Shown here: in pieces, positions 1-8,815 of the stretch
Position numbering within the stretch: the first letter of the stretch is position 1
Layout: each line of letters starts with the position of its first letter
Assembly: GCF_002843175.1 (NCBI RefSeq)
Contig: NZ_PJEO01000011.1
Location: 62,001 to 126,000 of the forward strand
Length of the DNA: 64,000 nucleotides
Source: Confluentibacter flavum
Lineage (GTDB): Bacteria; Bacteroidota; Bacteroidia; Flavobacteriales; Flavobacteriaceae
Reading direction: 5' to 3'
Position numbers and translations under genes: made by a program
Notes under the pieces: model-generated
Seen by the model: the letters and a program-made list of their open reading frames with translations, nothing else
Database searches by the model: none
What the model was told of the DNA's origin: nothing

Positions 1-1970
1 AAGGTTTCATTTATTAGGGTGGATTTTCCACTACCGGAAACTCCTGTAACTCCAATCATTTTTGCCAAAGGAAACCTTACGGAAACATTTTTTAAATTAT
101 TTCCCGTGCAGCCTTTTAATTCTAAAAACTTGCCATTGCCTTCTCTACGTTTTTTGGGAATTTCTATTTGTTTGGTGCCATTTAAATAATCCGCAGTAAG
201 TGTATGGTGGGTTAAAAGTTCTTTAGGTGTACCAATACTGATGATTTCTCCACCAAATTTGCCCGCTTTCGGACCTATATCAATTACATAATCGGCACGC
301 TCTATCATATCTTTATCGTGTTCAACAACAATAACTGAATTCCCTAAATCCCTTAATGATAGTAATGAATTGATTAATTTTTCATTATCACGTTGGTGAA
401 GCCCAATGCTAGGTTCATCTAATATATAAAGTACACCAACCAGTTGAGAGCCAATTTGGGTAGCGAGACGAATACGTTGCGCTTCACCACCGGATAGTGA
501 TTTTGAGCTTCGGTTTAAGGATAAATAATCCAAGCCAACATCCAATAAAAACTGTAATCTAGCTTTGATTTCTTTAATAATTTCTTCAGAAATTTTTAAT
601 TGTTTTTCAGAAAGATGATTATGCAAATCGTTAAACCAATTTGTTAGTTCAACAATATCTGAATTGGCTAATTCCGCAATATTTTTATTGTTTATTTTGA
701 AATATAGTGATTCTTTTTTTAGTCTGGAACCTTGGCATTCGGGACAAACAATTTTATCCATATAGTCTTTCGCCCAGCGTTTTAAAGAGGTAGATTCTGC
801 TGTCTTATATTGATTTTCAATAAAGTTGGCAACGCCTTCAAAATCAATTTTATAATCACGTGTAACCCCCAATGTTTTACTTTCCACCGAAAATTTTTCA
901 TTGCCACCATACAAAATCATTTGTTTGGCGTCTACAGGAATATCTTTATAGGCATCAGTCAATTTAAAATTAAAACGTTGGGCAATGGTTTCAAATTGTT
1001 TAAATATCCAACTGTTTTTTTCTGGACCATGAGGAGCTAATGCACCACTTTTGATAGACAAAGTTTCATCTGGAATGATTTTCTTGGTGTTAACTTGATA
1101 CAATTCACCAATACCATTACAATGGTCGCATGCGCCTTTAGGTGAATTAAATGAAAAGTTATTAGGTTCTGGATTGGGGTATGAAATCCCCGAGGACGGA
1201 CACATTAAATTTCTGCTAAAATATCGTACTTCGTTAGTATCTTGGTCAATCACCATCAAAACATCTTCACCATGATACATCGCTGTATTGATGCTTTCCG
1301 TTAGGCGTTTATCGTTGTCAATGGTGTCATCAATTTTTAATCTATCAATTACGATTTCAATATCATGCATTTTGTAACGATCCAGCATCATGCCTTTGGT
1401 GATGTCTTTTATGTCGCCATCGGTTCTTACCTTTACAAAACCTTGTTTGGCAATTTGCTCGAACAATTCACGGTAATGTCCCTTTCTTGAACGAACAACA
1501 GGCGCTAAAATATTGATACGTTTATCTTTAAAATTAGTAATAATAAGGTCTTTAATTTGCTCATCATTATAACTTATCATTTTATCGCCCGTATTGTAAC
1601 TATAGGCATCACTGGCGCGAGCAAATAATAAACGAAGAAAATCGTAAATTTCGGTAATGGTGCCCACCGTGGATCGAGGCGATTTACTGGTTGTTTTTTG
1701 CTCGATGGCAATAACAGGTGATAAACCATCAATTTTATCAACATCAGGACGTTCCAATCCACCTAGAAATTGTCGGGCATATGCCGAAAAGGTTTCTATA
1801 TAACGACGCTGTCCTTCGGCATAAATAGTATCAAAAGCTAATGATGATTTCCCACTTCCAGATAAACCAGTAATAACCACTAATTTTTCACGAGGAATCG
1901 ATACATCAATATTCTTAAGATTGTGCACTCTGGCACCTTTTACTTCAATAAAATCCTCAAATTGGCTCAT
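1..1970 (-). CDS. uvrA: UvrA, excinuclease ABC subunit A (3' end outside window)
   Basis: Damage-recognition ATPase of nucleotide excision repair, a cytoplasmic dimer that loads UvrB. I translated this strand by eye: it opens [18 protein letters not shown] at 1968-1970 and stays open to base 1, about 656 residues of a family near 940. Visible are the first Walker A (GLSGSGKSS, near residue 34), the ABC signature [19 protein letters not shown], Walker [15 protein letters not shown], and the second Walker [10 protein letters not shown] near the window edge. The first zinc-binding element reads CPSSG...CDHCNG, so the fourth position of the first C-x-x-C pair is serine. The C-terminal ATPase half and second zinc finger lie beyond the window. 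Identity is secure. Confidence 0.97.
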   Translation of the reverse strand, partial: MSQFEDFIEVKGARVHNLKNIDVSIPREKLVVITGLSGSGKSSLAFDTIYAEGQRRYIETFSAYARQFLGGLERPDVDKIDGLSPVIAIEQKTTSKSPRSTVGTITEIYDFLRLLFARASDAYSYNTGDKMISYNDEQIKDLIITNFKDKRINILAPVVRSRKGHYRELFEQIAKQGFVKVRTDGDIKDITKGMMLDRYKMHDIEIVIDRLKIDDTIDNDKRLTESINTAMYHGEDVLMVIDQDTNEVRYFSRNLMCPSSGISYPNPEPNNFSFNSPKGACDHCNGIGELYQVNTKKIIPDETLSIKSGALAPHGPEKNSWIFKQFETIAQRFNFKLTDAYKDIPVDAKQMILYGGNEKFSVESKTLGVTRDYKIDFEGVANFIENQYKTAESTSLKRWAKDYMDKIVCPECQGSRLKKESLYFKINNKNIAELANSDIVELTNWFNDLHNHLSEKQLKISEEIIKEIKARLQFLLDVGLDYLSLNRSSKSLSGGEAQRIRLATQIGSQLVGVLYILDEPSIGLHQRDNEKLINSLLSLRDLGNSVIVVEHDKDMIERADYVIDIGPKAGKFGGEIISIGTPKELLTHHTLTADYLNGTKQIEIPKKRREGNGKFLELKGCTGNNLKNVSVRFPLAKMIGVTGVSGSGKSTLINET

Positions 1971-2045
1971 AAATTGGCAAAAGTGCAAAGGTACAATTTT
2001 AGTTATTAAATTTATGTGAAGATTTAACTCTAAAAAGAAAACTAG

Positions 2046-2525
2046 TTACTCTTTCAAAACTTCAAGATGAACAATTAAAAAGCCAGTTAGTTTGTGTTTT
2101 GTTATTTCCATAAAGGCTATTTTTGATAAATCAATTTCTCTATCTTTAACAAAAGGACCTCTATCGTTTACCGTTACGATTACAGATTGGTTATTAACCG
2201 TATTTGTTACCTTAATTTTAGTTCCAAATTTTAACGTTCTATGGGCTGCGGTATATAAATTATTATCAAATTTTTCACCACTAGCAGTTTTTCTACCATT
2301 AAATTTATCGTGGTAGTAAGAGGCATGCACATTTTCTTTATAAGTTATGTATGTGAGTGAGGAATCTACGGCAATAGTATCAGTTAAAACAGTATCTATA
2401 TATATGGTATTAAAATGTGATGTATTGTTTGTGCTTATTTTAGAAGGCGTATTAATAAAACTAGTTAAAAAAATAAGTAAGCACACAAAACTTATGGTTT
2501 TAATAAATAATACGAGTAGCTTCAT
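2046..2525 (-). CDS. RlpA-like double-psi beta-barrel protein
   Basis: Small exported protein of 159 residues with an N-terminal hydrophobic segment (about residues 5-25), a short linker, and a C-terminal RlpA-type double-psi beta-barrel from about residue 65. The barrel shows the family pattern ASYYHDKFNGRKTASGE, then LKFGTKIKVTN, then VNDRGPFVKDREIDLS. In Proteobacteria RlpA is a septal lytic transglycosylase, but the family also includes proteins without proven enzyme activity. This one lacks a SPOR domain. It lies downstream of uvrA's start on the same strand, 76 bases away, and is probably transcribed alone. The family call is firm; the peptidoglycan-cleaving role is inferred. Confidence 0.8.
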   Translation of the reverse strand: MKLLVLFIKTISFVCLLIFLTSFINTPSKISTNNTSHFNTIYIDTVLTDTIAVDSSLTYITYKENVHASYYHDKFNGRKTASGEKFDNNLYTAAHRTLKFGTKIKVTNTVNNQSVIVTVNDRGPFVKDREIDLSKIAFMEITKHKLTGFLIVHLEVLKE

Positions 2526-2693
2526 GTTTTTAAGTTTACTTATTATAAGACTAATATAGCTTTAATAGTTTAAAAATAAGTTTAAAACGAAACCGTTCTG
2601 TTTTTGTTGTAATGTGTTAAGGTATTTTAAGTAATAAAAACAAAAGAAGCTACATAAAATATGTAGCTTCAATACATGTTTAATAAAATAATA

Positions 2694-3062
2694 TTATTGG
2701 TTTGCGATTGAAATTTCACCGGCATTTAATGATTTTTCATAGTTTGCCCTTACCTTTTTTACGAATCCAAAGAATTGTGTATTGTCTTTTTTCTCTAAAA
2801 TCACATAGGTATTTCCGTTAGATTTGGTTATCACTTCTTTGACTACTACATGATTTCCATGAACACTTTTGTAATTAGCAACTCGTCCTCTTTTGGCAAT
2901 CATATTTAACTTGGGAAAAAAGATATGATTATATTCACTTCCAGAAGGTGTGTTGATTACCAATACGTCGCCTACTTGTGGTTCATTTTGGTTTGGTAAG
3001 GGGTTATTATTGGCAAATGAAAGACCAACAACAAAAAACAGTAAATAGCATATTTTTCTCAT
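2694..3062 (-). CDS. small secreted hypothetical protein
   Basis: A 122-residue protein with a clear Sec signal peptide (MRKICYLLFFVVGLSFA, cleavage probably after residue 17). The mature part is rich in beta-prone stretches such as QVGDVLVINTPSG and VVVKEVITKSNG, with no catalytic motif I recognise. It is a single gene reading toward uvrA, with no obvious partner. It is probably periplasmic or outer-membrane associated. No family name can be given. Confidence 0.7.
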   Translation of the reverse strand: MRKICYLLFFVVGLSFANNNPLPNQNEPQVGDVLVINTPSGSEYNHIFFPKLNMIAKRGRVANYKSVHGNHVVVKEVITKSNGNTYVILEKKDNTQFFGFVKKVRANYEKSLNAGEISIANQ

Positions 3063-3470
3063 AATTCATAAGTTTTAAATGGTTAAAATTATTTATTTGT
3101 CACGAAAATAGCTCTTGGGTTGCATATTTTAAAATCTGTTAAGACTAATTAACTTTTGTGTTTTTTAGTTGTTTTTTCTTTGATGCCCTATAGGTTTAGG
3201 GGTTAATTTTATCCTTTAATTGAAGTTTTCATTTCATGTGCTTGGGAACAAATAGCACATTGGTTTTTGGCGTAGATTTACATGTGGATACCCCATAAAA
3301 AAGCAGGGTTAATACTTTATAAAATAAATGTGAAGTTTAACATATTGTTAATATTTTATTTATGATTTTTCTTTCAAAAGGAATCAACCAAATATTAATG
3401 TTCCTTTGTAAATTTTAATGTTTTGTTTCATAAACTTTTTTTATAATTGCAGTAGAAAGATATTTAATAT
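3063..3470. other. 408-base gene-free divergent region
   Basis: It separates the small secreted protein (minus) from the 177-residue protein (plus). I see no open frame, RNA gene or strong hairpin. A TTTG at 3422-3425 and TATAATTG at 3442-3449 resemble a Bacteroidota promoter for the plus-strand gene, but the 16-base spacer is short and one base deviates. Confidence 0.4.
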
Positions 3471-4004
3471 ATGGCTACTATGAAATTATTAGGAATTGGC
3501 TCTCGAATTAACCATTCGGAATATGGAAAAGGCGTTGTCACCAATGTGACCTCGCAGCATTATTGGGTAACATTTATTGAAAACGGATTGGAAACCATTG
3601 ATTTAGATAGTGAATTTGAGGTCATTGAAGCAGCCGAGGGCGATGTGGATACCGTTAGTTTTTTTGATATAGAAAGCAGTTTGGTAGATATCCTTAAAAA
3701 GTGGAGCGATGTTAGTGAAGTAGTTCCCATTGCAGATAAATACAAAGGTGGAAGACTTATTTTAGAACCTGCTGATACCAATTTAAAACCTTATGAGTTG
3801 CCCATCGATACATTTTTTCATAAAATTACCATGGTGCGTGATAGATTACGGGTTATGGAACAACGTATAAATGCCAGTGATTTAGACGAACAAAGTAAAA
3901 TAGATTTACAGCAATACATCACTCGAATTTATGGTAGTTTAACTAGTTTTAATATTCTCTTTAAATCTAAAAGCCATCAGTTTGTGGGACAAAAAGGAAG
4001 TTAG
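3471..4004 (+). CDS. conserved hypothetical protein, SH3-like N-terminus
   Basis: A 177-residue cytoplasmic protein with no signal peptide or membrane segment. Residues 7-45 (GSRINHSEYGKGVVTNV, then YWVTFIENGLETIDL) look like a small SH3/Tudor-like barrel of the kind found at the ends of UvrD-type helicases and CarD-like proteins. The remainder is predicted helical, with a charged C-terminal half (MVRDRLRVMEQRINASDLDE). A nucleic-acid or polymerase-associated role is possible but only inferred. The gene stands alone and is followed by a hairpin terminator. Confidence 0.65.
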   Translation: MATMKLLGIGSRINHSEYGKGVVTNVTSQHYWVTFIENGLETIDLDSEFEVIEAAEGDVDTVSFFDIESSLVDILKKWSDVSEVVPIADKYKGGRLILEPADTNLKPYELPIDTFFHKITMVRDRLRVMEQRINASDLDEQSKIDLQQYITRIYGSLTSFNILFKSKSHQFVGQKGS

Positions 4005-4031
4005 GGCATTTTAATATAGAATGAGTTTATG

Positions 4032-4059
4032 AAGGCTAAACGTAAGTTTGGCTTTTTTT
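4032..4059 (+). terminator. intrinsic terminator
   Basis: AAGGCTAAAC / GTTTGGCTT hairpin with two G-U pairs and a GTAA loop, followed by a T run. It lies 28 bases after the stop of the 177-residue protein. Confidence 0.65.
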
Positions 4060-4155
4060 ATACTTCACTCATTCAAAAGGCGATTTCACTCATTATTGGT
4101 TTTATAATAAGATTGTTGGGTTTAGTTTTAAGCTAAACTTTTAAAATCGACTATT

Positions 4156-6480
4156 ATGAAAACACTATTCACATGCTTACTTGTACTGATTTCTTCCATA
4201 CAATTAAACGCCCAAGACCGATTGATTATTGGCAAGGTTACGGATTCAAACGATGGTTCACCTTTGCCTGGTGTTACCATTTTGGTAAAAGGAACTACAA
4301 ACGGGGCAGCAACAAATTTTGATGGACTTTATCAAATTAAAGCAAAAGACTCAGATGTTTTGGTGTTTGCTTATATTGGTTATGAAACTAAAGAAATAAA
4401 AGTTGGATCCTTAACAACAATTGATGCAGCTTTAGAAACTTCAAAAGAAGCTTTAGAAGAAGTAGTCGTTGTTGGTTATGGGATACAAAGGAAGAGCTAT
4501 AGTACAGCTTCAGTTACATCTGCTTCTGCTTCAGAAATAAAACGACAAAAGCAAAAAGCTTATCACAACCAATTGGCTGGACAAATACAATCTACGCCAA
4601 TTACCCAAGCGTTAGCGGGAAGGGCGGCAGGGGTACAAATTACTGAAGGAAGTAACGATAAAAGTACCAGAATTTTAATTAGGGGACAGGCTTCTTTAAC
4701 TAAGAATTCACAACCTTTATTAGTGGTTGATGGTTATGTAAGATCTTATAATGATTTAGAGGGACTTAATCCTAAAGATATTCAAAATATAGATGTGTTA
4801 AAAGATGCTTCAGCAACGTCACTATACGGAAATAGAGGTGCTAACGGAGTTATTGTTATTTCAACTAAAGGTAATTCTGAAACATTGAAAAATGAACCCT
4901 TGTATATTGTTGATGGGGTGCCCATAAAAAAAGAAAATAATCATATAATTAAAAATTTATCAGAAACGGACATAGATAGTAAAATTGCATACAACAAATC
5001 TGAGGCCAAGGAAAAGTATGGACAAATAGCTAAAAATGGATGTGTGGTGATTACAACCCATAATGGGAATTTCAGGTTGAATAATGAAGAAAGTTATGCG
5101 GTTATAGAAGAAAATAATTTTGAAAGGACATCATTGTCACCATTATCAACCTTTTCAATCGATGTCGATAAAGCAGCGTATAGCAACATAAGACGCATGA
5201 TTAATAATGGTGAATCCATCGATCCAGATGCAGTTAAAATTGAGGAAATGATTAATTATTTTGAATACAGTTATCCGCAACCAATAGGTGAACATCCATT
5301 TTCAATCAATACCGAAGTAGCGAAAACACCTTGGAATAATGACACTAAAATTGTTAAAATTGGTTTACAGGGAAAAACATTTTCAAATGATGAATTGCCA
5401 CCTTCAAACCTTACATTTTTGATTGATGTTTCTGGATCCATGTCTTCAAATAATAAATTGCCATTATTAAAAACGGCTTTTAAGTTGTTGGTTAACCAAC
5501 TAAGGGAAGAAGATAGAGTATCTATTGTGGTATATGCTGGTGCTGCTGGTGTGGTTTTAGAACCCACTTCAGGAAAGTATAAAGACAAAATAATTTCTGC
5601 TCTAGATAAACTGGAGGCTGGAGGCTCAACTGCTGGAGGACAAGGTATTAATTTAGCTTATAAACTTGCAGAAGAAAACTTCAAAACAAAAGGAAATAAT
5701 AGAGTGATTCTTGCCACAGATGGCGATTTTAATGTAGGAGCATCGAGTGACAAAGACATGGAAAAACTAATTGAAGAAAAGCGTAAATCTGGCGTGTTTT
5801 TATCTGTGCTAGGTTTTGGTTATGGAAATTATAAAGACTCTAAACTCGAAATTTTAGCAGATAAGGGAAATGGAAACCATGCTTATATTGATAGTATGCA
5901 AGAAGCTCAAAAGGTGTTTGGGAAGGAATTTGGAGGCACTTTATTCACCATAGCGAAAGACGTTAAAATTCAAATTGAGTTCAATCCTAACAAAGTACAG
6001 GCATACAGACTTATTGGTTATGAAAACAGAATGCTGAATGATGAAGATTTTATAGATGACACCAAAGATGCAGGCGAATTGGGCAGCGGTCACACGGTAA
6101 CGGCACTTTACGAAGTTATTCCAGTTGGCGTGAAAAGTAACTATTTAAAAGAAGTTTCAGATTTAAAATATACTAAATTGGAAGTTTCACAAAATCATTC
6201 AGATGAATTGTTCACGGTAAAATTCAGATATAAAAAACCAAACGGTGATAAAAGCATAGAAATGGTGCATATACAAAATGATGAAGTCAAAATGCCTTCG
6301 GAAGATTTAGAGTTTGCTTCGGCTATTGCCTTATTTGGAATGCAGCTAAGACAGTCAAAATATCATAACAATTCAAAAATAGAAGATGCAATTAATTTGG
6401 CTAACAAAGGCAGAGGAGAAGATAAAGACGGTTATCGAGCAGAATTTATAAGGCTGGTATCATCTTATAAAAATTTGTAA
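4156..6480 (+). CDS. carboxypeptidase-regulatory + TonB-plug + von Willebrand A fusion protein
   Basis: A 774-residue exported protein (signal peptide MKTLFTCLLVLISSIQLNA). Residues 22-100 form the CarboxypepD_reg-like domain seen at SusC N-termini (GKVTDSNDGSPLPGVTILVKG). Residues 100-245 form a TonB-receptor plug (LAGRAAGVQITEG, ILIRGQASL, PLLVVDGYV, LKDASATSLYGNRGANGVIVIS). Residues 250-310 are a second degenerate copy of the plug's C-terminal half (PLYIVDGVP...NGCVVITTHNG). No beta-barrel follows. From about residue 325 there is a YfbK-type vWA module: an N-terminal region (TFSIDVDKAAYSNIRRMI), the MIDAS motif DVSGSMS near residue 425, LATDGDFN, and a C-terminal DUF3520-like region. It is probably an envelope-anchored scaffold; the function is unknown. 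Confidence 0.8.
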   Translation: MKTLFTCLLVLISSIQLNAQDRLIIGKVTDSNDGSPLPGVTILVKGTTNGAATNFDGLYQIKAKDSDVLVFAYIGYETKEIKVGSLTTIDAALETSKEALEEVVVVGYGIQRKSYSTASVTSASASEIKRQKQKAYHNQLAGQIQSTPITQALAGRAAGVQITEGSNDKSTRILIRGQASLTKNSQPLLVVDGYVRSYNDLEGLNPKDIQNIDVLKDASATSLYGNRGANGVIVISTKGNSETLKNEPLYIVDGVPIKKENNHIIKNLSETDIDSKIAYNKSEAKEKYGQIAKNGCVVITTHNGNFRLNNEESYAVIEENNFERTSLSPLSTFSIDVDKAAYSNIRRMINNGESIDPDAVKIEEMINYFEYSYPQPIGEHPFSINTEVAKTPWNNDTKIVKIGLQGKTFSNDELPPSNLTFLIDVSGSMSSNNKLPLLKTAFKLLVNQLREEDRVSIVVYAGAAGVVLEPTSGKYKDKIISALDKLEAGGSTAGGQGINLAYKLAEENFKTKGNNRVILATDGDFNVGASSDKDMEKLIEEKRKSGVFLSVLGFGYGNYKDSKLEILADKGNGNHAYIDSMQEAQKVFGKEFGGTLFTIAKDVKIQIEFNPNKVQAYRLIGYENRMLNDEDFIDDTKDAGELGSGHTVTALYEVIPVGVKSNYLKEVSDLKYTKLEVSQNHSDELFTVKFRYKKPNGDKSIEMVHIQNDEVKMPSEDLEFASAIALFGMQLRQSKYHNNSKIEDAINLANKGRGEDKDGYRAEFIRLVSSYKNL

Positions 6481-6487
6481 TAATTAA

Positions 6488-6516
6488 ATGCGACCAAAAA
6501 AGGTCGCATTTTTTTT
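6488..6516 (+). terminator. intrinsic terminator
   Basis: Perfect 8-bp stem ATGCGACC / GGTCGCAT with an A6 loop and eight T residues. It separates the vWA fusion gene from the next plug-fusion gene, so the two are probably separate transcripts. Confidence 0.85.
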
Positions 6517-6546
6517 GTATTTTAAATCGCTTAAAACCAACTAGCT

Positions 6547-8163
6547 ATGAGAATTCCATTTATGGTCGTTTTTATACTTTTTTCCATTGCCGTGTTTTCT
6601 CAGGAAATACCGTCTAAAGATGCTGTTGATGATACATTTGTTAATTCTACTTTCGAAAAAATCACAGGGAATGTTACAGATGGCTCGGGTACACCATTAT
6701 TAGGGGTAAATGTCATTGTTAAAGAAACTAAATTAGGTACACAAACCGATAGTAAAGGGCACTATTCTATAAAAGCAAAAAAAGGAAATGTCTTAGTGTT
6801 CAGTTTTGTAGGGATGTATACCCAAGAAGTAACTTTAGAAGACAAGGCAGTTGTAGATATTGTCTTTAAGGAGAATATTGAGACATTAAAAGAAGTTGTT
6901 GTGAATGTAGAAAAGATAAGCAGGAAGGAAAAAGCCAAAAGTTATGCTTCAACGGTTATTACCAGCGATAAATTGATTAAAGGAGGATACACCAATGTTA
7001 TGCAAGCTTTACAAGGAACAGTAGCGGGATTTCATGGTGGATTTATAAGGGGAGGTACAACTTTTGAGGGTACACCACCGCTTTATATACTTGACGGGGC
7101 GCCAACAGATATAGGCTTTCTTGAGAATAATATTAACATAAATGAAGTAGAAAAAGTAGAAGTCATTAAAAGTGCTTCTCAATCTTTGAGATATGGACCA
7201 AGAGCCATAGGAGGAGTTGTAATAGTAACCACAAAATTTCATAACAATTTTTTGGAAGGTAACATTGGCTATTCCAACACCAATCCTAAAGTAAGCAAAT
7301 ATCAAGGAAGTTTACAGGTTGAAGAAAGTATGAAGGACAAGCCATATATAAAAGAACTTTCCAATGCTAATTCACTAGAGGAAGCATATAACATATATCT
7401 TGAACAAAAGGAACAATTTAGCCATTTGCCAACTTATTATTTTGATATTTACAATTATTTTAAAAAATGGAACGATAGAAATTATGGATTAAAGATATTA
7501 TTCAATGATGTAATAAAAGATCATCATAACCCAGAACAACTTAAAGCTTTAGCCTATATATTGGAAGCAACAAAAGATTACAAGTTGGCAATTAACATAT
7601 ATAACCAAATTTTTAGATTGCTCCCAGGCGATCTCCAGTCCTTTAGGGATTTGGCACTGATTTATAAAAATATTGGTCTTGAGCAAGAGTCCACAGCAAT
7701 TTTAAGTAGCCTGATATCAGATGAAAAAAATGACAATGAAGGTGTTTTAGAATTTTCGGATATAGATGATATTTTAGTGAACGATGGCGTGAATGCAACT
7801 TACGATATCAGGATTCTAGCAGATTGGAATCGATATGATGCTGATATTAATCTACAGGTAATCGACCCTTCGCGTGAGATATGTAATTATGAAAACCCAA
7901 AAACAAGGCAAGGTGGCCAACTCGCGCAGAACGTGTCACAAGGCTATGGCCCAGAAGAATTCACACTTAAAAATGCGAAAAAAGGCACTTACTTTATAAT
8001 GGTTAATTATTCACTAAAAGATTCGGAAAAACCAACTATGCCAACGTATGTTAAGTTAACCATGTTCAAAGATTATGGTAAACCAACGGAAACAAAAGAA
8101 ATTAAAGTTTTACAACTCTTCGAACCGCAATACGGACTTGTTATCGCTAAATTGGATCTGTAA
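6547..8163 (+). CDS. carboxypeptidase-regulatory + TonB-plug + TPR + DUF2135 protein
   Basis: A 538-residue exported protein (signal peptide through about residue 19, VFSQE). Domain order: CarboxypepD_reg-like (about 38-115, ITGNVTDGSGTPLLGVNVIVK); a plug-like domain (about 125-235, including LQGTVAGFHGG, PLYILDGAPT, VEVIKSASQSLRYGPRAIGGVVIVTT); a helical tetratricopeptide-like part (about 320-395, PEQLKALAYILEATKDYKLAINIYNQIF); and a C-terminal DUF2135/YfaP-like beta domain (about 415-515, LADWNRYDADINLQVIDP, GYGPEEF). No barrel strands follow the plug. It shares the first two domains with the upstream gene but carries DUF2135 instead of vWA, as if one larger vWA-TPR-DUF2135 architecture were split over two proteins. 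The role is unknown. Confidence 0.75.
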   Translation: MRIPFMVVFILFSIAVFSQEIPSKDAVDDTFVNSTFEKITGNVTDGSGTPLLGVNVIVKETKLGTQTDSKGHYSIKAKKGNVLVFSFVGMYTQEVTLEDKAVVDIVFKENIETLKEVVVNVEKISRKEKAKSYASTVITSDKLIKGGYTNVMQALQGTVAGFHGGFIRGGTTFEGTPPLYILDGAPTDIGFLENNININEVEKVEVIKSASQSLRYGPRAIGGVVIVTTKFHNNFLEGNIGYSNTNPKVSKYQGSLQVEESMKDKPYIKELSNANSLEEAYNIYLEQKEQFSHLPTYYFDIYNYFKKWNDRNYGLKILFNDVIKDHHNPEQLKALAYILEATKDYKLAINIYNQIFRLLPGDLQSFRDLALIYKNIGLEQESTAILSSLISDEKNDNEGVLEFSDIDDILVNDGVNATYDIRILADWNRYDADINLQVIDPSREICNYENPKTRQGGQLAQNVSQGYGPEEFTLKNAKKGTYFIMVNYSLKDSEKPTMPTYVKLTMFKDYGKPTETKEIKVLQLFEPQYGLVIAKLDL

Positions 8164-8188
8164 TAATTAGTTATAAAAACCGTTTTTA

Positions 8189-8578
8189 TCACTTAAAAAC
8201 AGGTCTTTTTAATTGGTAAATCAATGCTAAAACAGCTATTAATAAACCAAGAAATTCCCGCGTACCTTCTAAATAAGGCTTTTCATAAACCATTTTACCA
8301 AAGAGTTCTTCTTTGTGATCAATATTAAACCAATCATTAAAATAAGGAAAATAACTTACGGAATAAATAATTAAACCTAAAATGAGTATCCACAGCAAAA
8401 TTTTGGGAATCTTTTTATAATTAGCCAGCAAACAAATTATAGCTATCATACCATAAATTGTAAACCAAACCAAAGGATCTGGGTCATTTAATTGAACTAA
8501 AGCAAATAAAACAAAAAGAATGAACAGAATGATATTTATGATTTTTCTGGATTTGTTTGTGTTTTGGTCTGCGGTCAT
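8189..8578 (-). CDS. TMEM220-family membrane protein
   Basis: A 129-residue integral membrane protein with four hydrophobic segments (about residues 11-28, 38-52, 60-78 and 108-122). The segment FALVQLNDPDPLVWF is the hallmark of the TMEM220 family. The loop after the third helix holds paired aromatic residues (YFPYFNDWF). No biochemical function is established for this family. It converges with the DUF2135 gene and stands alone. Confidence 0.75.
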   Translation of the reverse strand: MTADQNTNKSRKIINIILFILFVLFALVQLNDPDPLVWFTIYGMIAIICLLANYKKIPKILLWILILGLIIYSVSYFPYFNDWFNIDHKEELFGKMVYEKPYLEGTREFLGLLIAVLALIYQLKRPVFK

Positions 8579-8815
8579 GGTTATTTTTTTTATTATTGTA
8601 GGTTATAAATATAAAAAATATATTTGGTCATTTTCAAGGAGTAATGTTGTTGAATGTTCAAAATTTATAGTTTTTTTATTTATCACATATTCTAAAATAA
8701 GTAATTTAAATATGATTTTAAGTAATTGCCATTAAAAACAAGTTTTTTTTAAAAAAATAACTTCAAAGACAATAAGTCGATATCAGATGACCATTAAACT
8801 ACAATAAATATATAT

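Noticed and set aside
810-1762. Open frames inside the first 2 kb, such as those at 810-1040 (plus) and 1577-1762 (minus)
   Set aside because: They overlap the uvrA reading frame, which translates without a stop and carries all family motifs.
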